A stretch of 18,260 nt of DNA from Hepatobacter sp965661165 (GTDB taxonomy: Bacteria > Pseudomonadota > Alphaproteobacteria > Holosporales > Hepatobacteraceae): positions 1 through 18,260 of the forward strand of contig CBFICL010000025.1 in assembly GCA_965661165.1 (NCBI GenBank), written 5' to 3'. Numbering within the stretch: position 1 is the first letter of the stretch; each line of letters starts with the position of its first letter. The notes beneath the pieces were generated by a model. The model worked only from the letters and a program-made list of their open reading frames with translations, had not been told where the DNA came from and did not search any database. Shown piece after piece: positions 8,112 to 13,578 of this stretch. Made by a program: the position numbers and the translations under genes.

Positions 8112-8576
8112 CTACCAGCGATAGTGAGAAAAGGCCCGATTGGCTTCGGCCATTTTATGTGTATCCTCGCGTCTTTTGACGCTGCCACCGCGCCCTGCCA
8201 GAACATCCTTAAATTCATTCGCCAGCCGCTCGAGCATGGTTTTTTCCGAACGCTTGCGCGCACTGTGAATTAACCAACGAATGCCTAATGCTTGGGCACG
8301 CTCAGGCCTTACCTGCACAGGCACAGGATAAGTCGCCCCACCTACACGACGAGAACGAATTTCAAGGGCCGGCTTCACATTGGCCAAGGCCTCATGAAAA
8401 AGCTCTTTCTCTGTTTTTTCTTTAGATCCAATCTTGGCCAGCGCGCCATAAAAAAGATCACGCGCCAAGGATTTTTTGCCACGCCACATCAAGGCGTTGA
8501 CAAAACGCACCATCACCTCATCTTCACAACTTGGATCGACAAAAACTTTTCTTTTTTTCGCTCTATGACGTCGCAC
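8112..8576 (-). CDS. rpsG: 30S ribosomal protein S7
   Basis: Primary 16S rRNA-binding protein of the small-subunit head, at the mRNA exit and E-site. The 154-residue product contains the S7 pattern: RRHRAKKRKVFVDP, VRFVNALMWRGKKSLA, the ALANVKPALEIRSRRVGGATYPVP segment, RPERAQALGIRWL and the C-terminal KMAEANRAFSHYRW. The start codon is GTG, two bases after the rpsL stop, with an AAGGG ribosome-binding site about 7 nt upstream inside rpsL. In enterobacteria S7 represses the str operon post-transcriptionally; the very short rpsL-rpsG gap here leaves no room for the enterobacterial-type target. Confidence 0.98.
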   Translation of the reverse strand: MRRHRAKKRKVFVDPSCEDEVMVRFVNALMWRGKKSLARDLFYGALAKIGSKEKTEKELFHEALANVKPALEIRSRRVGGATYPVPVQVRPERAQALGIRWLIHSARKRSEKTMLERLANEFKDVLAGRGGSVKRREDTHKMAEANRAFSHYRW

Positions 8577-8578
8577 GA

Positions 8579-8953
8579 TTAGCCCTTCCCTTTCTTCACA
8601 CCATACTTGGAACGACCTTCTTTACGATCCTTCACACCCTGTGTATCCAACGCACCACGCACCACGTGATAACGGACACCGGGAAGGTCAGGTACATGCC
8701 CCCCACGCAACAAGACGATAGAGTGTTCCTGCAGGTTGTGCCCCTCGCCGGGAATATAGCCCGTAACTTCATACTTGCTACTCAAACGCACGCGCGCCAC
8801 CTTACGAAGAGCCGAGTTAGGCTTTCTTGGTGTCACCGTCGTCACACGCACACACACGCCGCGCCTTTGCGGACACCCCACAAGGGCTGGAGATTTAGAA
8901 CGGCGTGCACGCACCTTACGCGGCGCACGAATCAATTGGTTAATCGTCGGCAT
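8579..8953 (-). CDS. rpsL: 30S ribosomal protein S12, with altered streptomycin-site residues
   Basis: Decoding-centre protein of the small subunit controlling accuracy. It has 124 residues from MPTINQL; the frame opens three codons earlier at a GTG, but the AGGTG ribosome-binding site fits this ATG. The family core is intact (CPQRRGVC, RKPNSALRKVA, IPGEGHNLQEHS, LPGVRYHVVRGALD). Three residues stand out (numbering from Met1): Arg43, where nearly all bacteria have Lys (TPRKPN instead of TPKKPN), and His86 and Pro88 in GGHVPDLPG, where GGRVKDLPG is usual. Lys43 and Lys88 (42 and 87 in mature E. coli numbering) are the classical streptomycin-resistance sites. Asp89, the residue methylthiolated by RimO, is kept. 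Confidence 0.98.
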   Translation of the reverse strand: MPTINQLIRAPRKVRARRSKSPALVGCPQRRGVCVRVTTVTPRKPNSALRKVARVRLSSKYEVTGYIPGEGHNLQEHSIVLLRGGHVPDLPGVRYHVVRGALDTQGVKDRKEGRSKYGVKKGKG

Positions 8954-9010
8954 GCTCAACACCTATTACAAACAAAAGCCACACCCCTTAAGGATTTATT
9001 CATTAACCTC

Positions 9011-9039
9011 AGGATAGAACCCTCATCCCCTAACGTCAA
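9011..9039 (-). promoter_or_regulatory. Sigma-70-type promoter of the str-S10 operon
   Basis: On the minus strand there is TTGACG (9034-9039) followed after exactly 17 nt by TATCCT (9011-9016). Five of six -35 bases and four of six -10 bases match consensus. Transcription would start near 9004, giving a leader of about 50 nt to the rpsL ATG. It is the best promoter match found in the window and lies where the promoter of the whole ribosomal run is expected. Confidence 0.65.
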
Positions 9040-9156
9040 GACCACGCCCCACAAAAACCACAGCTTTTTCGACAAAAAGGTCACGCCTTGCGAAGAATTG
9101 ATGGATCTTGACGGCAAAAAAACACATCAACACGCTGTTAACTATTGAAGAAATCA

Positions 9157-9186
9157 ACATATCACAGACAACCCCTGTAGATATGT
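9157..9186. promoter_or_regulatory. 11-bp inverted repeat upstream of the transporter gene
   Basis: ACATATC-ACAG on the left pairs with CTGT-A-GATATGT on the right: 11 base pairs around a 7-nt loop (ACAACCC), with one unpaired A on the right arm. It is not followed by a T-run on either strand, so it is not a rho-independent terminator. It could be an operator dyad for a regulator or a hairpin in the transporter's 5' leader, ending 76 nt before the chosen ATG. Confidence 0.45.
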
Positions 9187-9262
9187 AAGAAAAAACTCCC
9201 TTCTTGCAGGTCGTCTTTTGATTCCTTATGATGGTCCTACTTATCCCATGATCAGGAAGTGT

Positions 9263-10585
9263 ATGTCTCTTTTAGATATTACGAATAACGAAGGAAGAAC
9301 CGTCGCCAAGGACGAACAGCAGTCCTGTCTTCGCAAAGTGGTGCTCTCTTCCATGATTGGTAATGCCCTTGAGTGGTATGACTTTGCGCTCTATGGTTAT
9401 TTTTCTACCCTTTTGGCAAAACTTTTCTTCCCCACGGGCGATATGGTGACCTCTTTGTTGGCCACCTATGGCGTCTTTGCCGCAGGATTTTTTATGCGTC
9501 CCTTGGGCGGCCTGATTTTTGGGTATATCGGGGATCGCGTGGGGCGCAAAACGGCGTTATTGTGGTCTATTCATCTTATGTCTTTCCCCACCTTTGCCAT
9601 TGCGTGTCTGCCCACCTATGAACACATTGCATGGGGAGCGCCTCTTTTGTTGACCATTATTCGCCTGCTGCAAGGTGTCTCTATGGGCGGGGAATTTACG
9701 GGGTCCATTATTTTTATTGTAGAGCACGCCGAAGGCAGACGGCGAGGATTTTGGGGCAGCTTTGCGCCCTTAAGCGCCATTTTAGGCATTCTTCTTGGAT
9801 CAGGACTGGCGGCCCTTTTGAGCTATACATTGTCTCCAGGCGAGTTGAGTGCGTGGGGATGGCGAGTGCCCTTCTCTTTAAGCCTTCTGGGTGGATGGCT
9901 GGGCTCTTACATGCGTCAAGCTTTGGGCGACCCTAAGGCCTTTGAATCCTCGAAAAAGAAACACAAGCCCAAGGCCCGCCTTCTTTATCAAGAGCTGTTT
10001 ACACGTCACAGAAAAAGCCTTGTGACTGTTTTTCTCATTGATCTTTTGGTGGCCATTGGGTTTTACATTGTGGTGACATTTTTGGTGGGCTACCTTGAAC
10101 AGTTTATCGGACTGAGCCGGACGCAAACACTGACCATCAGCACCCTAAGCATGGCTGTGTTTGGCTTGGGCATCCTTTTTTCGGGCTCTCTGATTGATCA
10201 GATGGGCCGCAAGATTTTGATGCTGGGGGCTGCGCTTGGCTTTCTTTTTCTCAGCATTCCTTTGTTTTATGGGTTTCTCTCGGGCGATATTTACACCATT
10301 GCGTTCTGTCAGATGGTGATCTCTTTTCTTATGGGCACCTATTTTGCGGTGATCCCTGCAGTGTTGGTGGAATCTTTCCCCGCACGCGTGCGGTATTCAG
10401 GCATATCCATCGCGCATAATTTGAGTATGGCCATTTTTGGGGGAAGCGCCCCTTTTGTGGTGACGTGGATGATTGGGGTGTCTTCCTCTTTATTGGCGCC
10501 AGCTTTTTATCTGATGGTGGCAAGCCTTGGCGCCATTGTCGGTCTTGTGCTTCTCAAAGATCGCACCTTAGCCCCCTTGGAGTAG
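9263..10585 (+). CDS. MFS transporter, metabolite:H+ symporter type (ProP-like)
   Basis: Inner-membrane secondary transporter, probably 12 membrane spans and 440 residues. The beginning SSMIGNALEWYDFALYGY (33-41 for the GNALEWYDF core) is diagnostic of the metabolite:H+ symporter subfamily that includes ProP and KgtP. MRPLGG and the loop GDRVGRK (90-96) follow, then RLLQGVSMGGEFTGS and, in the second half, the repeated DQMGRK loop. Substrate cannot be read from sequence; osmolytes such as proline/betaine or dicarboxylates are typical. The start at 9263 has AGGA 5 nt upstream; earlier TTG (9218) and ATG (9248) codons lack good sites. Its coding strand is G/T-rich, unlike the other plus-strand genes here. 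Host-associated alphaproteobacteria often carry many ProP-like copies. Confidence 0.9.
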   Translation: MSLLDITNNEGRTVAKDEQQSCLRKVVLSSMIGNALEWYDFALYGYFSTLLAKLFFPTGDMVTSLLATYGVFAAGFFMRPLGGLIFGYIGDRVGRKTALLWSIHLMSFPTFAIACLPTYEHIAWGAPLLLTIIRLLQGVSMGGEFTGSIIFIVEHAEGRRRGFWGSFAPLSAILGILLGSGLAALLSYTLSPGELSAWGWRVPFSLSLLGGWLGSYMRQALGDPKAFESSKKKHKPKARLLYQELFTRHRKSLVTVFLIDLLVAIGFYIVVTFLVGYLEQFIGLSRTQTLTISTLSMAVFGLGILFSGSLIDQMGRKILMLGAALGFLFLSIPLFYGFLSGDIYTIAFCQMVISFLMGTYFAVIPAVLVESFPARVRYSGISIAHNLSMAIFGGSAPFVVTWMIGVSSSLLAPAFYLMVASLGAIVGLVLLKDRTLAPLE

Positions 10586-10611
10586 ACTTTTTTTAAAAGT
10601 ATTGCTATAGA
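10583..10611 (+). promoter_or_regulatory. Candidate promoter of the methyltransferase gene
   Basis: TAGACT (10583-10588) is followed after 17 nt by TATAGA (10606-10611), preceded by TGC, which forms an extended -10. The -35 overlaps the transporter stop codon. Transcription would begin near 10618, about 30 nt before the methyltransferase ATG. The spacer contains an AT-only-stem repeat (ACTTTT-ttt-AAAAGT), too weak to call a terminator. Confidence 0.4.
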
Positions 10612-10649
10612 TTGAGCCATCGTTTTTGGCGGTGGGTTTCTTTTCTCTC

Positions 10650-11324
10650 ATGAATCTTAAGAGCTTCCAGTCTTTTTATCGCTCGCCTGTGGGGCGCTTT
10701 ACCCGGCAAGCCATTATGTCTTCTCTGAAACTTGCTGCGCATCCGCCCTCCCACAACGTACTTGGCATTGGCTACGTAGAACCTTTTTTCGACGCGATCA
10801 CCGCGGCCCATAAAGTGGCGCTGACACCCAGCCCCTTACTCACGGACACCCAGTCTACTTACCCCGCGGTGCCCCTGGATGAGCACACCCCCTTCCCCCT
10901 CAAGGATCGCACATTTGATTATGTGTATGTTTTTCACAGCTTTGAATACACCGCCTTCCCGACATATTTTTTAAAGGAGGTATGGCGCATGCTTGCTCCT
11001 CATGGCAAGCTTGTGATGCTGGTGCCTGAAGATCATCCTGCTTGGCGCCAGCCGCCCTATAGCCACCTGCCTCCAGCACACGTGCACACAGATCAAGACA
11101 TCGAAACCTTGCTTGAAGATAATTTTTTGACTCTCACCTTCGAACATGGCCTGATCTTTTCGCCTTCAGACACCATCCGTAAAATCCCATCTTTATGCCA
11201 TGCTTTTGAAAAAGCCCTTGATTGGCTCCCCATCCGCAAAGGCGGACATTTTCGTTTGCGTTATGCGCAAAAAGACCTAGCACACAGCCACGAAAGGCCT
11301 CACCTATCCTGGCAACGGGCCTAG
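10650..11324 (+). CDS. SAM-dependent methyltransferase-like protein (Methyltransf_11 type)
   Basis: A 224-residue class I methyltransferase-like protein. The fold is suggested by VLGIGYVEPF (37-46) in the motif I position, then DRTFDYVYVFHSFEYT and LKEVWRMLAPHGKLVMLVPEDH, which follow the order of Methyltransf_11 domains. Motif I lacks the usual GxGxG; the same VLGxGY form occurs, from memory, in a family of alphaproteobacterial proteins often encoded next to the glyoxalase II gene gloB, which is absent here. Substrate is unknown. The ATG has no clear ribosome-binding site; the frame extends 8 codons upstream to a TTG with a GTG between. Its stop overlaps that of the convergent HAD gene. The coding strand is C-rich. 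Confidence 0.8.
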   Translation: MNLKSFQSFYRSPVGRFTRQAIMSSLKLAAHPPSHNVLGIGYVEPFFDAITAAHKVALTPSPLLTDTQSTYPAVPLDEHTPFPLKDRTFDYVYVFHSFEYTAFPTYFLKEVWRMLAPHGKLVMLVPEDHPAWRQPPYSHLPPAHVHTDQDIETLLEDNFLTLTFEHGLIFSPSDTIRKIPSLCHAFEKALDWLPIRKGGHFRLRYAQKDLAHSHERPHLSWQRA

Positions 11325-11947
11325 CGCACTGAAGCGTTTTTTTCTACATCGTTTTTTTGCAAGCCACCCTTCTTCCAACTGCCATCTGCCCATAGATTAA
11401 AAAAAGGCATAAAGCGCATCACGCACCTGTTAAGGCCACGTGAAGGCGCCACAATGTAAGGCTGGCGACATACACGCCAGACATGTCGGTCTTTCCAGCT
11501 GTTGCCTATATAATCAAACCCCTTTTCCCCAAAACGCGCCACCAACTGTGCGACTTTCTGTTTGCCCACCATATTGCATCCAGGAGAGGAGGTCAGCACA
11601 TCATCAAAAAGGGGGAGCCAACGTTCCCTCCACGTCACAACACACAAAGGTGCCCCTGTCACCAACAATAAAGATCGTCCTCGCTTTTTTTCTTCCACAA
11701 GCCAGCGATAAAGATCACAGCGCACCGTCCACACAGGGTTCATACGGGGCAATACCGCAGATGCCAAAAAACATTTTGCGGAGGCCACACCTTGGGTCAT
11801 AAGCAAAAAGAAGGCATACACACAAAGATGAGGTCTGTGCGTGAAGGCATAGCCTAAGACCGCGCGGTGCGTTTCTTCTTGTACCAAAGTGCCGTCAAAA
11901 TCGACCGCCAAGGGTGGAGATGGGGGATGATTACGCGCTGGGTTCAT
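11321..11947 (-). CDS. HAD-superfamily phosphatase-like protein (HAD half of HAD-UbiA proteins)
   Basis: A 208-residue HAD-fold protein. Motif I is VDFDGTL (nucleophile Asp16, acid/base Asp18), motif II is LVTGAP (Thr97), a Lys is available at 129/131, and motif IV is YIGNSWKD (Asn149, Asp153). The whole layout, including FDYIGNSxxDxxVW and the following VAPSRG, resembles the N-terminal domain of alphaproteobacterial proteins in which a HAD domain is fused to a UbiA-type prenyltransferase. Here the protein ends shortly after that domain. Substrate is unknown. The ATG at 11945-11947 overlaps ftsB by 17 nt; an upstream in-frame TTG (11957-11959) is another possible start. Its stop shares a CTAG with the convergent methyltransferase stop. 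Confidence 0.82.
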   Translation of the reverse strand: MNPARNHPPSPPLAVDFDGTLVQEETHRAVLGYAFTHRPHLCVYAFFLLMTQGVASAKCFLASAVLPRMNPVWTVRCDLYRWLVEEKKRGRSLLLVTGAPLCVVTWRERWLPLFDDVLTSSPGCNMVGKQKVAQLVARFGEKGFDYIGNSWKDRHVWRVCRQPYIVAPSRGLNRCVMRFMPFFNLWADGSWKKGGLQKNDVEKNASVR

Positions 11948-12239
11948 CGAAAAAAACAAGGTCCCCCGGACGCACATAGCCCAAGTGACGAAACACCTGC
12001 TCTTCAAGAAGGTCGCGGTCAATATGCCCCTTCAAAAGCCCCACACGTCTCTCAAGCGTTTGGACCTCTTGTTGAGCCGCCACAAGATGATCAGAGACAG
12101 CGCGACGCTCACGCTCAAGGCGCTGCCACGAACGTAGGCCAAGATCACCTTCGACAAAGTGAAACCCTAAGTACCCCAACATGAGAAAGAAGGTCAAAAA
12201 TAAGAACCAATGTTTGAAAGAAAGAACAAAACGCAACAT
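11931..12239 (-). CDS. ftsB: Septum formation initiator family protein (FtsB/DivIC-like)
   Basis: Small bitopic protein of 102 residues. In known systems FtsB bridges FtsL and FtsQ in the divisome. There is a short basic N terminus, one membrane span (about 11-29), then a polar helical segment with coiled-coil character (about 36-70: RLERERRAVSDHLVAAQQEVQTLERRV by composition), ending with a LGYVRPGDLVFF motif that matches the LGxxxPDE[VL] tail of the family. An AGGGGG ribosome-binding site lies about 4 nt before the ATG. It follows rplT after 20 nt, whereas alphaproteobacterial ftsB is more usually near eno or pdhA. Sequence conservation is low in this family, so the symbol is likely rather than certain. 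Confidence 0.82.
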   Translation of the reverse strand: MLRFVLSFKHWFLFLTFFLMLGYLGFHFVEGDLGLRSWQRLERERRAVSDHLVAAQQEVQTLERRVGLLKGHIDRDLLEEQVFRHLGYVRPGDLVFFDEPSA

Positions 12240-12259
12240 CTTGCCCCCTACACCGATAT

Positions 12260-12613
12260 TTATGCGCCTTTTTTAATCTTCTCCACAAGAGAGGCAAAAG
12301 AGGCAGGCTCCTCCACCGCAAGGCTGGCTAAGATTTTACGGTCAAGATCAATCCCCAAAGACTTGAGGCCTGCCATAAAGCGCGCATAGGTGATCCCACC
12401 AAGGCGAGCCGCCGCATTAATACGCTGGATCCACAGACCGCGAAAATCACGCTTACGACACCGGCGATCACGATAGGCATATTGAAGGGCCTTTTCAACA
12501 CGCTGCAAAGCCAAACGATAGCAATTCTTTGACCGCCCCCGATAGCCCTTCGCACGCTGCAATACTTTTTTGTGTCTTTGTTTGGTTTGAACACCACGCT
12601 TTACTCTCGCCAC
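12260..12613 (-). CDS. rplT: 50S ribosomal protein L20
   Basis: Early 23S rRNA-binding assembly protein; in several bacteria it represses the operon carrying rpmI and rplT. The 117-residue product has the standard L20 layout: MARVKRGVQTKQRHKKVL, AKGYRGRSKNCYRLA, YAYRDRRCRKRDFRGLWIQRINAAAR and a C-terminal DRKILASLA. It starts with GTG after a strong AAGGGGG ribosome-binding site, 9 nt downstream of rpmI. Length and motifs agree fully with the family. The next gene downstream is ftsB rather than pheS, an uncommon arrangement. Confidence 0.98.
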   Translation of the reverse strand: MARVKRGVQTKQRHKKVLQRAKGYRGRSKNCYRLALQRVEKALQYAYRDRRCRKRDFRGLWIQRINAAARLGGITYARFMAGLKSLGIDLDRKILASLAVEEPASFASLVEKIKKGA

Positions 12614-12622
12614 AAATCCCCC

Positions 12623-12829
12623 TTAACTCACACCATAAGGCATGAAATAACGCTTTACAAAGCGGCTGTCACATTCTTTCATACATGTGGTGCCGCGCGC
12701 ACTGCGCTTCATATCCATTGAGCGTTTGCGCAAATTATGCCTCTTACCGGCTTGGCCCATGGTAACTTTGCCCGAGCCCGTCAAACGAAATCGCTTTTTC
12801 ACACCACTCTTGGTTTTTAATTTAGACAC
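12623..12829 (-). CDS. rpmI: 50S ribosomal protein L35
   Basis: Small basic large-subunit protein, always paired with rplT. The start is placed at a GTG giving (M)SKLKTKSGVKKRFRLTG, the classical L35 beginning, with AAGGG 5 nt upstream; 68 residues, close to the usual 64-67. The frame stays open eight codons further to GTG/ATG codons (MFMWKRAI), but these have no equivalent in the family. The middle KRHNLRKRS and the C-terminal VKRYFMPYGVS match L35. No infC lies upstream: the preceding gene is gmk, with 71 nt between, enough for a promoter or an L20-binding leader, though none could be established. Confidence 0.95.
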   Translation of the reverse strand: MSKLKTKSGVKKRFRLTGSGKVTMGQAGKRHNLRKRSMDMKRSARGTTCMKECDSRFVKRYFMPYGVS

Positions 12830-12900
12830 AATCGCCCTTTTCCACATAAACACGAATCATGGTATCAAAACTGCCTCCCATACGCAAGCGCCTGCTTTTG

Positions 12901-13500
12901 TCATACGTAAGCATGAAAACGCTTTGCCTTAAGACGCTCCGCGCGAATAATGGCCATAAGATCTTCAATCGCATCGGGCAGTTCATCATTCACCACCACA
13001 TAATCATAGTCAATCCAATGGGGAATTTCATCCTCAGCCCGTGCGAGACGTTTTTTGATGACACTTTCATCATCAAGCCCGCGGGACAAAAGACGGTTTT
13101 CTAACGCCTCCAGAGAAGGCGGTAAGATAAAAATGCGGGCGCAGCGACCAGGCCACTCTTGAGCCACACGTTCACCACCTCGCCAATCCACATCCAGCAA
13201 TACATCAAAACCACGATTGAGAAACTCACCCACAGATTTTTTGGGCGTGCCATACAAATGACCAAAACTCTCAACGTGTTCGATGAACAAATCTTGCTGA
13301 ACATCCTGCTGAAAATCGTCCCGCGCAAGAAAATGGTAATCCCGACCGTTTTCCTCCCCCTCACGCATAGGTCGCGTCGTCGCCGAGACAGACAACCTGA
13401 GGTTGTCATCCAAACGCAACAGTTCTTTGCACAGGGTGGTTTTTCCTGCCCCTGAAGGAGAAGACAGCACAATCAAGAAGTTGGAGCTTGTTTGAATCAA
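12901..13500 (-). CDS. gmk: Guanylate kinase
   Basis: Phosphorylates GMP/dGMP to GDP/dGDP with ATP. The 199-residue product has the P-loop SPSGAGKTT (14-22), the GMP-binding SVSATTRPMREGEENGRDYHFL region, YGTPKKSV, DVDWRGG (replacing the common DIDWQGA type) and a lid region with LLSRGLDDESVIKKRLARAEDE, all typical of bacterial Gmk. The start codon appears to be TTG and no good ribosome-binding site precedes it; no ATG or GTG with a site is available upstream in frame, so the true N terminus is uncertain. The C terminus ends 71 nt before rpmI, which is probably co-transcribed. It is divergent from the NDUFS4-like gene. Confidence 0.96.
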   Translation of the reverse strand: MIQTSSNFLIVLSSPSGAGKTTLCKELLRLDDNLRLSVSATTRPMREGEENGRDYHFLARDDFQQDVQQDLFIEHVESFGHLYGTPKKSVGEFLNRGFDVLLDVDWRGGERVAQEWPGRCARIFILPPSLEALENRLLSRGLDDESVIKKRLARAEDEIPHWIDYDYVVVNDELPDAIEDLMAIIRAERLKAKRFHAYV

Positions 13501-13520
13501 CGTAAAGACACGTTTAAGAT
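13492..13520 (+). promoter_or_regulatory. Candidate promoter of the NDUFS4-like gene
   Basis: TTGAAT (13492-13497) is followed after 17 nt by TAAGAT (13515-13520); four of six bases match consensus in each box. Transcription would start near 13527, giving a leader of about 52 nt. The -35 box overlaps the first codons of gmk on the other strand, so the two divergent genes would have overlapping control regions. Confidence 0.4.
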
Positions 13521-13578
13521 CTCTTGGCTTATCCTAATCAAAAACCCACCAAGATGCATCCTTTTTTTCACACCCGCC

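Larger units (their letters stand above)
8954..9262. other. Divergent intergenic control region between rpsL and the MFS transporter
   Basis: About 309 bases without a supportable gene. It holds the rpsL leader and promoter on the minus strand, a small AT hairpin (CTTTTT-cgac-AAAAAG, 9064-9079) and a longer dyad (9157-9186) on the transporter side. Long open frames crossing part of it are antisense shadows of rpsL and rpsG. No tRNA-like cloverleaf was recognised, and no convincing plus-strand promoter could be fixed, although TTGACG at 9108-9113 is a possible -35 without a good -10. Confidence 0.6.

Noticed and set aside
9064..9079. CTTTTT-cgac-AAAAAG inverted repeat
   Set aside because: Nearly all A-T pairs and short; could arise by chance in a region with A and T runs.
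8531..9148. 205-codon open frame on the plus strand over rpsL and its leader
   Set aside because: It is antisense to the conserved rpsG/rpsL genes, has no family-like motifs and reflects the skewed composition that keeps antisense frames open.
9100..10640. Possible inverted repeats flanking the transporter gene (GTTTTTGGCGGT-like on the right against a similar antisense stretch near 9112-9123)
   Set aside because: The match is imperfect and made mostly of a homopolymer run, so it is no evidence of a mobile element.
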